64,000 nt of DNA, from NCBI GenBank assembly GCA_034231615.1, contig CM067311.1:15875699-15939698 (forward strand), in the 5' to 3' direction. This document shows positions 20,653 to 31,684 of the stretch, one piece after another; the stretch's first letter is position 1; each line of letters opens with the position of its first letter. The notes beneath the pieces were generated by a model. That model searched no databases. It was not told where the DNA came from and saw only the letters and a list, made by a program, of their open reading frames with translations. The position numbers and the translations under genes were made by a program. Source of the stretch: Meghimatium bilineatum (lineage: Eukaryota > Mollusca > Gastropoda > Stylommatophora > Philomycidae).

Positions 20653-20967
20653 TTTTAACTATTTTAACTCTATATTATATCTCTATCTTTAACTATATTA
20701 TATATTTATTCTTAACTCTATATTATATATATTTTAACCTCTATATTATATATTTATCTTCAACTCTGTATAGGGTTTTTATGTCCTGTCGTAATGCATT
20801 TCACTATAAAGGATGGGGGATGTATCAGCTTGCCAGCGCAGAGAATGTGTGCAAGTATCAGTTTTAACCGTTTATTGGACATGAAGTTTTGCGCTTATGC
20901 TAGGAATAACTCTTGAGAGAGTATCTTTCATCTTGTAATATTTTTAGATATTTTTTCCCAGTCGTAT
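20653..20967. other. Unassigned AT-rich sequence
   Basis: Short TATATTATATATTTAT-type cryptic repeats at 20665-20770, otherwise nothing recognised. Confidence 0.5.
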
Positions 20968-22090
20968 CTGTGAATATTTCATCCAGGTGTCTCTAGATCT
21001 GTGAACATTTCATCCAGGTGGCTCTAGATCTGTGAACATTTCATCCAGGTGGCTCTGGACCTGTGAAGATTTCATCCATGTCTCTCTAGATCTGTGAAGA
21101 TTTCATCCAGGTGTCTCTAGATCTGTGAAGATTTCATCCAGGTGTCTCTAGATCTGTGAAGATTTCATCCAGGTGTCTCTAGATATGTGAATATTTCATC
21201 CAGGTGTCTCTAGATCTGTGAAGATTTCATCCAGGTGTCTCTAGATCTGTGAAGATTTCATCCAGGTGTCTCTGGACCTGTGAAGATTTCATACAGGTGT
21301 CTCTAGATCTGTGAAGATTTCATCCAGGTGTCTCTGGACCTGTGAAGATTTCATCCAGGTCTCTCTAGTTCTGTGAAGATTTCATCCAAGTGTCTCTAGA
21401 TCTGTGAAGATTTCATCCAGGTGTCTCCAGATCTGTGAAGATTACATTCAGGTGTCGTCTCTTGATCTGTGAAGATTACATTCAGGTGTCATCTCTTGTT
21501 CTGTGAAGATTTCATCCAGGTGTCTCTAGATCTGTGAAGATTTCATTAAGGTGTCTCTAGATCTGTGAAGATTTCATCCAGGTGTCGCTGGACCTGGGAA
21601 TATTTCATCCAGGTGTCTCTAGATCTGTGAACATTTCATCCAGGTGTCTCTGGACCTGTGAAGATTTCATCCATGTCTCTCTAGATCTGTGAAGATTTCA
21701 TCAAGGTGTCTCTAGATCTGTGAAGATTTCATCCAGGTGTCTCTAGATATGTGAATATTTCATCCATGTGTCTCTAGATCTGTGAAGATTTCATCCAGGT
21801 GTCTTTAGATCTGTGAAGATTTCATCCAGGTGTCTCTAGATCTGTGAAGATTTCATCCAGGTGTCTCTAGATCTGTGAAAATTGCATCCAGATGTCTCTA
21901 GATCTGTGAAGATTTCATCTAGATGTCTCTAGATCTGTGAAGATTTCATCCAGGTGTCTCTAGATCTGTGAAGATTTCATCCAGGTGTCTCTAGATCTGT
22001 GACGATTTCATCCAGGTGTCTCTAGATCTGTGAAGATTTCATCCAGGTGTCTCTAGATCTGTGAAGATTTCATCTAGGTGTCTCTAGATC
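20968..22090. repeat. 31-bp minisatellite
   Basis: About 36 copies of GATCTGTGAAGATTTCATCC AGGTGTCTCTA with common variants GGACCTG, CATGTCTC and GAACATTTC. Some blocks of variants recur, for example near 21000-21080 and 21590-21700. Confidence 0.95.
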
Positions 22091-22202
22091 TTTCCAGTTT
22101 CCTATTTCTATGTGGATTCCAGAACAACTCAACTTGTAAAACTTTCTGCTAGTATTCTTAATCAATGTTTATCTACCTCGACGTTTCTTAAATTTTCATC
22201 TC

Positions 22203-22231
22203 CCCCTCTCCTCTCTCTCTCTCTCTCTCTC
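22203..22231. repeat. CT dinucleotide run
   Basis: TCTCTCTC run preceded by CTCCTCTC; a G-run (GGGGGGGGG) follows at about 22287. Confidence 0.85.
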
Positions 22232-22685
22232 ATTATCTGGTGTCTGGTTGGATCTTAAAGCTGTCAAACCATTTGTCTAAAGTGAGGGGGGGGGGAGAGG
22301 AAATCACAAATGCAGCATTTCTATCTTGCATACTGATCATTAACGGAAGTAGAGTACCCACTAATCACGATAAGCTATTTAGATAAATAGCAGTGCATAA
22401 CCTGTTTGTGAGACCTTGTTTAGTGTTTTCTTCCTGCCACGGATGTGGTCATTGCTCTCCTGAAAGACGTCCATTAATAGCTGAGAGGACTGTTCAATCC
22501 CACATCTGAATATATCACTGTACGACGGTCACTTCTCACGAGTCTCATGTGTATATAGCTGCAGCAATGACTGAAATTGCACCATTGCTAATATTGTCTT
22601 TTTCTTAGTAGTACAGTACATCATTACATCAGTACATTAGTACATCATCATTACATGAAATGGATTGGGTTTAAAGTGACGAGCA

Positions 22686-22858
22686 GTTGAGCAGTTCAGT
22701 GACGGTTCTGTGTAGTTCTGTGACCTTTCAGTGACAGTTCTGTGATAGTTCTGTGATAGTATCTGATATAGTTCTGTGATAGTTCTGTGACAGTTCAGTG
22801 ACAGTTCTGTGATAGTTCAGTGACAGTTATGTGATAGTTCTGTGATAGTTCTGAGACT
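22686..22858. repeat. Short irregular repeat, 10-11 bp
   Basis: AGTTCTGTGA/TAGTTCTGTGA/CAGTTCAGTGA units repeated about 15 times. Confidence 0.75.
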
Positions 22859-23890
22859 TAATTTTCTTTTATGGGTCCACGTGGATTAGCTAAGACAAAT
22901 GAGGTAAAATCGCGGACTGTGAATAAACGTAGTCATCTACTTGTCTTTCCATGGTCCCTACTCTCAAAAGCGTGGAACTGTCATACCCTTTCAACTAAAC
23001 TTCGATTACTAAAGCAGGATTAATTGAGTTGGGGCTCCACGTACATGTCTGACAGACTGCAACCACGAATATCCTCATACAAGCAAAGACTAAGTACATA
23101 ATTTGACAACGTCACGGTATCAGGCGGTTATAAACAAACATTGCTGGGATTTTCGTGACTGTCAATTTTCGTGACTGTCATATTCGTTTTGTATAAATTG
23201 TTGTCTTTACTGGGTAGGGAATACTTGTCAAACTGAGTATCTCGTCGTTGAGTTAAATCTCAACATTATATCTAGAAAAATGTACAAGTCTAGTATACAC
23301 TGTAAAGGAATTCCCGGCAATGATTATTTTCAACAACCTGCTACAGTGACGTAGAAAATACAGTAGTTAGTACTTGTGTCTAGATGACCGTGCTACAACT
23401 CCCCTTGTCGGCCTGTTAAAGTTTTTACCCTTGAGAGGGGAGAACTTACTGTATCCATATTCTAACAGTTACAACCAGCAGTATGTGGTAGTTCTATTTT
23501 AATTAAACATTGTAAATTTACCTGGATATTTTTTCAAATAAGCAAAAACCTCGATAAATAGCAAATCGAAAAAGGGCAGTTTAGTGAAATATAATAAATA
23601 CATATAGAAATGAAGTTGAAATTTAGACTATTACCAAAAATGGCGGTGGCTTTTCATCATATCCTTAAGAATACCTCCGCAGCTACGGGGTTAATAAGCT
23701 ATTAGTTACAAAATATCTTTCAACACTATCAGTTTATTATGTACAAATTGGTATTAACTCTTCTCTACATACTGTATTTAATCAAGTCTATGATACTATT
23801 ACAAATTACGGACCGTCAATAAAGCGTTGTGGACACTTTTTTGTTTTATTTAATTATTTTCGGTATATATATATATCAATATAAGCATGG
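22859..23890. other. Unassigned sequence
   Basis: I see no gene, array or known element in this kilobase. Confidence 0.45.
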
Positions 23891-23892
23891 TT

Positions 23893-24335
23893 CCGATCTT
23901 CTTCTTTCCTGCCTCTTTTACCCTTTACGGGTGTCGAGGGAGATACAATGTTCATGTTCTCGCTTTTCTGGCAGCTTCAGATAATGTTATTTGGTGTTCA
24001 TGTGATGTCTCTTTGATGTTGTCAATCCAGCGTACTCTAGGTCTACCCTTAACTCTTCTTTCTGCTTCTCCTTTCTTCATATATGCTGTATAAACTAATG
24101 AATCACGCGGCATTCTTTCCAGATGAGCAAACCATTGTAACTGTTGGTTTTGTATGTATTATAGAATTGATATGACACCCACTCTTTTCTCTTATGACAT
24201 CGTTTCTAATTCTGTGTTTTCTGGTCACTCCTGTGGCTTTTCTCAGACATCTAATCTCTGTTGTAACCAGTTGTCTCTTATGTTTTGTTGTTAAGGACCA
24301 TGCTTGACATATGGTTCCGATCAAAAGTGTAATAT
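23893..24335 (-). mobile_element. RTE-F-like LINE C-terminal fragment
   Basis: The minus strand gives CQAWSLTTKHKRQLVTTEIR, CLRKATGVTRKHRIRND, then in another frame KGRPRVRWIDNIKETSHEHQ and ends in GAAAGAAGAAG. The order and GAA-rich tail match RTE-F, but sequence identity is low, so it may be a sister family. Confidence 0.6.
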
Positions 24336-25029
24336 GTCCACATCACTTCTGGCATGATTTTGATGTGTTATGATATTAATTCTGTAAGGTATTCATGCGT
24401 TTTGAACATGTGTGGTATGTGGCGCCATTTTTCCGTATATTATCTATACATATTTTAGAGCGAACTTATACTTCGTGAAAGTATAAATATTTTATTTACT
24501 TTGATCGCAATAATTATTGAAATCCAACCTGACAATAACTGAGAACATACTTAAGCAGATTTACGCAAATTTGTGAGACAAATCTGGCAAAAATGTCAAA
24601 GTCTTAGATCTATTTTCAAATCTCAGAGAACCGGTCCGATTATTTGGGAATACAGTAACAGTATATACAGGAATACAGTATGCCTATAAATTATACATTT
24701 TTGTATTCGTAATTGGATTATCTACAGTACTGGCAGTTTGGGTACTGGCAATTCGTTCGGAAGTTTGGTAAATGTACAATTTATTTCCCATTTGTTCTAA
24801 TTTCTGCTTTATAAATTATATTTTATTATTAAAATTAACTTTTCAATAATAAAAGCAATTTTATTCAAAAGAAACTTTTGATAAACACATTCTCCGTTCA
24901 TTTAAGTTTCAAATATATATGTTTCATTTTATAATTTAAATATTTTTAGAACTATTATTTCTTGTTCCCGTGATAAACGTGCACGCAAAAAAATCCAAGA
25001 AACAATTATTCTGTCCAAACGCTAAAAAT
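24336..25029. other. Unassigned AT-rich sequence
   Basis: Nothing recognised on either strand. Confidence 0.45.
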
Positions 25030-25125
25030 CAATCAATCAATCAATAAAACCCATAACCCTTCAGGGTCGTAGGGGTACAACATTGGAAGCTTCAGCACAC
25101 AGAGTCCTCCAGCGAATTCTATCCT
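25030..25125 (-). mobile_element. RTE-H 3' end fragment
   Basis: AATCAATCAATCAATAAAAC then CATAACCCTTCAGGGTCGTA and GGAAGCTTCAGCACACAGAG match in antisense the end of RTE-H at 40265-40372. Only about 95 bp survive. Confidence 0.75.
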
Positions 25126-25648
25126 ACAAATACTACGCTAAAAATACTCTGTAGCGAATGAGTTAATATGTCATTGTTGCAAAATATCCTTCAACAGTGA
25201 ACTAACAGTTCACAACGCTATGATAAAGTTGGTATTCATGAAAAATAACCCGTTTTAATTGTTTATGTATGCGAGAGTATTTTTCTTTTAGTGAATTATG
25301 TGCACACATTTCTATTAATTTTACTTTCCTGAGAATAAATGAACGTCTAATCTGTAGTGTCTACTTTTGCTGTTAGGCGTTGAATGATTGAAAGACGATC
25401 GGTTTTCCAGCGATTAATTTTCTAAATTAAATTCTTGCACAATATTTGGAACAGGTTTTTGTGAACACTCACGACCTCTAACAGTTTGCTAGACCAGTCG
25501 CAATGTCATCTTGACGAATGTTTGAAATATCAATAAACATAAGTTTCATAAGTCATGAAGCTATATGTATATGATTGGTTTGTATAAACTTATATTGTTT
25601 TACTGGCCGGAGCATATAAACATAAGTGGCATAAATCAAGAGATACAT
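25126..25648. other. Unassigned sequence
   Basis: Nothing recognised. Confidence 0.45.
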
Positions 25649-25958
25649 TCATTTTCCTTTTTCGCTGAAGTTAGCGCATAGGGCAGAGGTCAAATCTCTC
25701 CAATTCTGTCTGTTCAAAGCTATTCTGTGCAGCTCTTGAATAGTATGAATATTGGTTGTTTTACTTTCTCTAAGTATTGTTCGTCTGAGTGTTTCTTTTG
25801 GTCTATCCCTTGCTCTTTTGCCTGTAGGTATCCATTCAAGAGATTGGTGGTGTATTCTGTTGTCTGCGCGTAGGAAATGCCAGATGTAGGACCAACGGCG
25901 TTTTCTGATAACATTGTGATGAAATTTTGATGTGTCTCTTCTCAAATCAAGAGATTAC
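25649..25958 (-). mobile_element. RTE-G-like LINE C-terminal fragment
   Basis: The minus strand keeps about 98 open codons: RRWSYIWHFLRADNRIHHQS, WIPTGKRARDRPKETLRRTI, ELHRIALNRQNWRDLTSALC. The block order matches RTE-G at 26572-26976 (RRGRPRETLRRTI, TQRQKWKAMVSAIC), but sequence differs considerably, so it is a related family. Confidence 0.65.
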
Positions 25959-25965
25959 TTGTATA

Positions 25966-26235
25966 TTATTCATCATCATCAGGTAGCATATCCTGAACAG
26001 GATGTAGCAGTCATCACAGCTTTTCGAAACTTCTGTCGATCTTGAGCCAGTCTTCCTGCTTCTGTTACTGTCATGTTCAGGTGACTTTGATGTCTTGTGT
26101 CCATCTTCTTCTTGCTTGGTCTGACTCGTCACCCTGGCATCATCCCCTACATTATGGTTTTCTCTATGCCGTCATGGCGTTTGATATTGCCAAAATATTG
26201 TAGTTTTCTGGAAAGAACCATACTGTTTAGCCAGT
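25966..26235 (-). mobile_element. RTE-E2 3' fragment
   Basis: It begins at CATCATCATCAGGTAGCATA TCCTGAACAGGAT in the plus direction, that is, the 3' end of a minus-strand LINE with a (GAT)n tail. Later blocks CTTGAGCCAGTC and CTGCTTCTGT match 765-1050. The terminal stem-loop (ATCCTGTTCAGGAT on the minus strand) recurs in SINE-A. Confidence 0.65.
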
Positions 26236-26243
26236 TTTTTTTT

Positions 26244-27215
26244 CACTGACCTAGTTGCCGAATTACCGCACGGGATCAAATTGGCAATGTATGCTGACAA
26301 CCTGGTGATGTAGTGCACGGGATAACATGCCACAGTGACCACTAAACAAATACATAGAGCTATTAATGCCTCAACCCTATGGGGAAATAGATGGTGTGTC
26401 AGCATTAACACATATAATTCCAGCACTACACTCTTTCAGGTGGAGGTGGAGATGGAGGAATGTTTTTCTTTCGGTCTTGGATTACTCGGTTGTTCGGTTG
26501 TGTAAACTACTGCCAACATAAAACCTACCACTGTTTATGAACCAGAACCATAGTTACTATTATGTCGACTGTTGTCAAACGTTGTTTTCCATAAAAGACT
26601 CGACTCCTTTGAAAACAAATGCCTACGTACCATTCTGAACGTTAAGTGGAGTGACTTTAAATCTAACACTACTATAAGAGAGGAAAGCAAACAAACCTAT
26701 ATATCTTCCTTCATTAGACAAAGGTGTTGGACTTACATCTGCCATGTTCTCAGAATGAACAGCCTAAGAATTCCCCAGCAATCACTATATTGGGTGCCAC
26801 CTGGAGTAAGAAGAAGAGGGAGACCTAGAGAAACTCTACGAAGAACCATTAATAGAGAAGGCATGTCAATGAACCTAAACAACACGCAACAATTGAAAGA
26901 GCTGGCAACACAAAGACAGAAATGGAAAGCTATGGTTTCTGCCATATGCGCCGCCAATGGCCCTGGAGGAACATAACATAACATAACTACACTCTTTACC
27001 CTCTCAGCTTAACAAAAAGCCGGTGTTATCAAGATAGATAGAGAACTTTTGAAAGACTACAAAAAACCCACATACCTCGGAGTTACATTTGATGATAGGC
27101 TGACTTGGAACCAACACATAAACAAAGTAACAACAAAAGCCAGGAGGAAGTTATCTATCCTGAGAAAATAAAGTGGAACCACATGGAAGCTAGTGGAATT
27201 ATATATACTCCGTAA
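26244..27215 (+). mobile_element. LINE-I fragment interrupted by RTE-G
   Basis: The left part (26244-26436) aligns with 37747-37936 of the full LINE-I copy (DLVAELPHGIK, then the catalytic box changed to YADN, then a stop). The right part (26998-27215) resumes at the next base, through TYLGVTFDDRLTWNQHINKV and TKARRKLSILRK. The D-to-N change and stops make it inactive. A SINE-B follows directly at its right end. Confidence 0.85.
26437..26985 (+). mobile_element. RTE-G, 5'-truncated copy with TSD
   Basis: A 549-bp insertion flanked by ACTACACTCTTT at 26425-26436 and 26986-26997. From 26572 it has an open C-terminal frame: SFENKCLRTILNVKWSDF, RQRCWTYICHVLRMNSL, VRRRGRPRETLRRTINREG, ending CAANGPGGT, then an (ACATA)n tail. 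Its first 130 bp are not recognisable as LINE coding sequence. It is younger than the LINE-I copy it splits. Confidence 0.85.
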
Positions 27216-27224
27216 AGTATACAA

Positions 27225-27460
27225 GATCTGTTTTACTCCATCGTTTGCACGATCTGGTCGTGTGGTTAGGATGCCGTTTTCAGACCCTTGAGGACCCGGG
27301 TTCAATCCACGGTTGGGATAGAATTTTTCTTTCGGTGGTAAAATCAAAATTAATCCTGTACATGTCGCGGTGTCTGCTATTGGAAAGTGGCCTTTATTTT
27401 TAGAGCCATAGAAAGCCTCTCTGTACTCTGTCACAGGAAAACATGCAGTAATGAAAGTTA
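27225..27460 (+). mobile_element. SINE-B, the most complete copy
   Basis: It has box-A-like CGTGTGGTTAGGATGCC (27264-27280) and box-B-like CGGGTTCAATCC (27298-27309), as in tRNA-derived promoters, then CCTGTACATGTCGCGGTGTC, AGTGGCCTTTATTTTTAG, GTCACAGGAAAACATGCAGT and AATGAAAGTT. About 235 bp. It lies at the broken end of a LINE-I fragment. Confidence 0.82.
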
Positions 27461-27904
27461 AGCAACTGGTTGTTTACTGTTGTTGTATCATGAATGTCTT
27501 AGCTTATGTAATCACAAAAGGAGTTATTTGTTATTATTTTCCCATGTCGCCAAATTGTGGCTATATCTGGCCATTTTGTAATGTATTATTATATAATATG
27601 CGATTACCATTCATAATAAACGGGTGTAAATATAGCAAAATATATATGGCTCAGTTATTTATTGGTTATGAAAATGGTGATGTCAGTATTCTGTGAAATA
27701 TGTTTAACTCTCTTTTAAATAAATATATTAATAGTATGACCAATGATGCCACAGTTAGGGTTTTTAAGTAGGTCTTGGTTTTTTTTTGGTAAAACGTTAT
27801 TGCTTACTTTGACTATGACCAAACAAAACAAGATTTCTTCTCTACATCGACCCATCAGATATGTTTCTTTCCTTTCGCTTTATACCTATTTTTGTCTTTC
27901 AGGT
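27461..27904. other. Unassigned sequence
   Basis: Nothing recognised. Confidence 0.45.
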
Positions 27905-28240
27905 CAGGGGTAGAAGAGTTCTCTGAAGATGGCTTTTTGTGTGCTTCAGATGTTTGTTTCGTTGACACTTTTATTTCTGTAATCCATCATTTGTAGGGTC
28001 TAATACCCTAGTTTTGTAGCTATATTGTGTGTATATTTTTACTTTTTGATGGGCACTGTCTGATGGTAATTTGGAGGCATGTGAAAACAACTTAATCTAT
28101 TGTCTTATAATGTAATCCAGGATTAGCATCGTCGTGTTTGTTAGTCTTCTGATGTTTTCTGTTTACTTTTGAATGTCTTCTTCTGAGAACTCTCCATGTC
28201 CTCTACGAACGTTTTAGCTCTACACTGTCAGTTTGTTAGA
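27905..28240 (-). mobile_element. RTE-C 3' fragment
   Basis: GGTAGAAGAGTTCTCTGAAG, then TTTCTGTAATCCATC and GGCATGTG..AATCTATTGTC match in the same orientation 60040-60240 and in antisense 33520-33640. It is a decayed C-terminal segment. Confidence 0.55.
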
Positions 28241-28722
28241 CTTGTCACAATATTGTTTCAGTGTCTCCAAAAGGTTAAACCGTGTTCTAATCCATCCCAT
28301 TCAGAAAAGAAATCACATATTCCATTTAGAAAACACTGAAAGTTTCAGACTAGCCGCCATAAGTTTAAGAAGGAACACAAAAACATACCATACCTCTCAC
28401 AGGAGTTCCATAAATGACTACAACAATTAGGATAGAGGAGGTCTGAACACGTTTGATAGTTGTTAATACAGAGAGACGGATGGTTAGTATATAACAAAAC
28501 GGTTGCTTATTCACAAAATAAATTGTGCGAATATGATAAAAAGAACCAAAAATGTTTAATGTTTATGTTGTTTTTAGCGCTTCTTCTACTGAAAACGATC
28601 TTTTAGGTTAAGAGGTAAGAAACATTTGACATAAATAAGGGATGTGGGGGGGGGGGGGGGGGTAAAGCTCTGGATTGTTGATATGTTTCTGGCAACTGAA
28701 AGAGAGGACAAAAACTGTCAAA
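28241..28722. other. Unassigned sequence with a G17 run
   Basis: A run of 17 G at 28646-28662 is the only notable element. Confidence 0.6.
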
Positions 28723-28868
28723 ATAATGTTGATGTATGTCACGGACAGCCCAAATGTTGACGTATGTCACGGACAGCCCCAATGTTGACGTATGTCACGG
28801 ACAGCCCAAATGTTGACGTATGTCACGGACAGCCCAACTGTTGACGTATGTCACGGACAGCCCAAATG
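28723..28868. repeat. 28-bp minisatellite
   Basis: Five copies of ATGTTGACGTATGTCACGGA CAGCCCAA, almost identical. Confidence 0.92.
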
Positions 28869-28959
28869 TTGCTGCATTGCATGTTATTAATTGCAAACAC
28901 ACACATTGCATTAATTATTTCATTAATTGTAAAAACACAACATCATGCGAGATCAAAGA

Positions 28960-29575
28960 GAATGATATAGTATTAAAACAGGCCCATCAGTTGATTCAAA
29001 TATTTAGGTACAACGATTACATCAGATGGAACAAGTTCAACAGAAAGAACACGCATAATAGGACAGGCAAAGACAACAATCAGAAAAATGAAACATATAT
29101 TGTGTAATATCCTTGTCGTAAGAGAGTTCTGCAGTGCTATATAACTCATATACTAACATATGGATGCGAGTCTTGGACAATAAACATGCACGACATTGGG
29201 AAATGAGAAACAGTAGAGATGTGATTTTACAGAAGAATGCTGCGAATACCATGGAGTGTCCGGAAAAACAAATGTGGAGGTTTTGAAAGAGTCAAATGCG
29301 AGACGGAACTTAGTCAATAATATAATAAAAAGACAATCTTCAATTTTTTGGCCACGTTATAAGATACGGAGGTTTTGAGAACATAATCACTACAGGCAAG
29401 ATTGAGGGCAGCATAAACAGAGGGCTACAACGTGAGAAAATATTAGACAGTTTAACAGCTGACACGGCAGGGAAACAACAAATATTCGTACACATAATAC
29501 TGGAGACAGCGAGCTGTGGATAGCCATGGTCGCCTACGCCAGCCGGCATGGTAGCTGATGATGATGATGATTGCA
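28960..29575 (+). mobile_element. RTE-B LINE 3' fragment
   Basis: Split frames encode YNDYIRWNKFNRKNTHNRTG, THILTYGCESWTIN, FYRRMLRIPW and the terminal WIAMVAYASRHGS-like end, followed by GATGATGATGATGATTG. The end matches the minus-strand copy at 18270. Many stops are present. Confidence 0.7.
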
Positions 29576-29754
29576 GGTGTTATATCAAGTTATGTCTTCG
29601 CAACAACTCTCCAAATGCACACAAACATGTTCTATAAGGCATTCAAAATAATAATAAAATATGGACACATAATTCGAAAAACAAGACATTAAATGCAGAA
29701 AAGAAAAATTAAATTAACTAAATAGAAATCAAATCTCTACTGGTTCTTCTTATT

Positions 29755-31200
29755 TCGTTGTTATCCCTGAAAGGTGCATAAACCATCAAATAGCTGTTTA
29801 AAAACAGCAATATCCTGCTCAATTCTATCCAGTTCTCTACAGGTGTCGTCCATTTCAAGAATCTCAAAATATGTCTGCAACCCTGAGGTAAGCAACAATG
29901 TTGGTATAACGGTAAAACTTAATATTTTCCGTGAAAAAAGTGACAAAAACATACATGAAATAACAATAAAGTGACTAGTACATGTCTTAGGAAGTTGATA
30001 ATCTTCAACATCTACAAGCTGGTATTCTTTTTCCCTAAGATCCGTGACGGATGTCAGAATATGCAGTATTTCTTTGTGTTGATCTGTCACGCTGATTAGT
30101 TTGTTGAAGACATCTACCAAAGAAGGATCGGCGTTTCATCTTATCTGATATCAGTGTCTGTCCTAAGTCGTCTCTCACACTTGTACTAGGTTTCGATTCT
30201 GTTCTCTTCTTCATTGACCTATGTAGCTTCCAAAACTTGTGTAATGCTTTGTCCGCCGTGACCTCCTCAGTAAATTTTTTCCAACACATCTTCTTTGCTT
30301 CTTCGGCAACTTGTTAAAAAAAATCTGAATTGACCTTTTCATTACACCTAGTGCCTCCCGTCTATCACTGAGTGCGGTGTGTGCTTGTTTTTTAATAAGT
30401 AACCAATTCTTGATCGCTTGCTTATTGAGTAGCAATATTGCCTATGTCTCTTTATTCCACCATGGGAGCTGTTGAATCTTAGGTCTCGCCCACTTGCGTT
30501 CCCAGGCCTTTTTCTTCAATTTTGATCCATCTGTCTTGCCGCCCTTTCGAGAAACTTATGGCACTTGGCAAATGGTCGCTCCCATAGTATTTAAGAGCTA
30601 TCCATCTCGCATCATTCGCTCCATGACCTGACATCAGTGCGAGGTCAATGTTGGAACCTGAGTCTGTATCTTTTGCTGCTAATCTAGTCATGCTCACTCA
30701 GTTCAGAAGAGCTAGATCAGTCTCAAGTAGCGCTTGATTTAAAGCCAGTCCATGAGGGTTGTTGTTTGGGTTTCCCCAAGAGACATTTCGTTAAATTAAA
30801 ATCCCCGCACACCAGTTGCATTTCTCCAGGGAGATACTCTAGTTCGCTAATGAACTCCCAGTCATCGGGCTTAATGTGAGAGCAATTTCTCATGTAGATG
30901 TTAATGATATTCCACCTTCTACCCTGGAATGGTATCTGTACTTCCTGCAACTCTCTATTCTCTCTATCCCACGCTGTTAAATTCAATGGTGTTTGTAGTA
31001 TTCCTTGCCTAATGAGGATGGCTTGACAGTGGTGTATTAGGCTAAAATGATTGACGTAGAATATGAAGTCCATGAACTTCAACTGTTCAGCCTGTGTCTT
31101 CTTTAATAACAGGATGTCGAAGTCATACAGGAGACGCTCTGTATTTACCCAGTCTGAGGAAACATAATTACAACGGGAATGATTGACGGCACGAGAGATC
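29755..31200 (-). mobile_element. Decayed endonuclease-bearing LINE (I/Jockey type), no RT core seen
   Basis: Minus-strand frames in order: FDILLLKKTQAEQLKF (EEP N-terminal part, normally LLQETH), NIINIYMRN, EMQLVCGDFNLTK (GDFN catalytic motif, near 30790), SGSNIDLALMSGHGANDA, YYGSDHLPSAISF (SDHxP motif near 30570), then a linker ending KFWKLHRSMKKRT and DLGQTLISDK, which precedes the RT in this class. Frameshifts and stops separate each block. The part after about 29990 is unassigned. The sequence differs from LINE-I, so it is a separate family. Confidence 0.7.
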
Positions 31201-31214
31201 AAGAATGTTCATGG

Positions 31215-31342
31215 CAAAGTTATAAAATATTAAATAGTCTGTCATCATGTTGTGACAAAGTTATAAAATATTAGATAGTATGTCATCATGTTGTGGTAAA
31301 GTTATAAAATATTAGATGGTCTGTCATCATGTTGTGGCAAAG
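31215..31342. repeat. 41-bp tandem repeat
   Basis: Three copies around GTTATAAAATATTAGATAGT and TGTCATCATGTTGTG. Confidence 0.85.
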
Positions 31343-31684
31343 AGTCAATAACGATACGAATAAAATATAATATAGAGAGATATGGGGATCCATGACTCCC
31401 TACTCCAGTCGGCAATGCACTAAATTATGATGATTCACTGTTAGCGTATTTGAATGTTATTTAAAGCATACAAAGTCTTTTATTACCTTTATATTGCCTG
31501 TGTTGAGTATCCATCCCTTCGTGCATATGAAGATTCCTACCTGTGTGAAAGTGTCAACATCTAGTGATACTACTTGGTTTAAAGATGCACGTGACGCAGG
31601 GCTCATTCCTCAGAATGTATTTGTTTTATTTCCTTCGTAGAACCTGAAACCTGTTCACTTGTCTATCTCAATCACAATGAATTA
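31343..31684. other. Unassigned sequence
   Basis: Nothing recognised. Confidence 0.4.
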
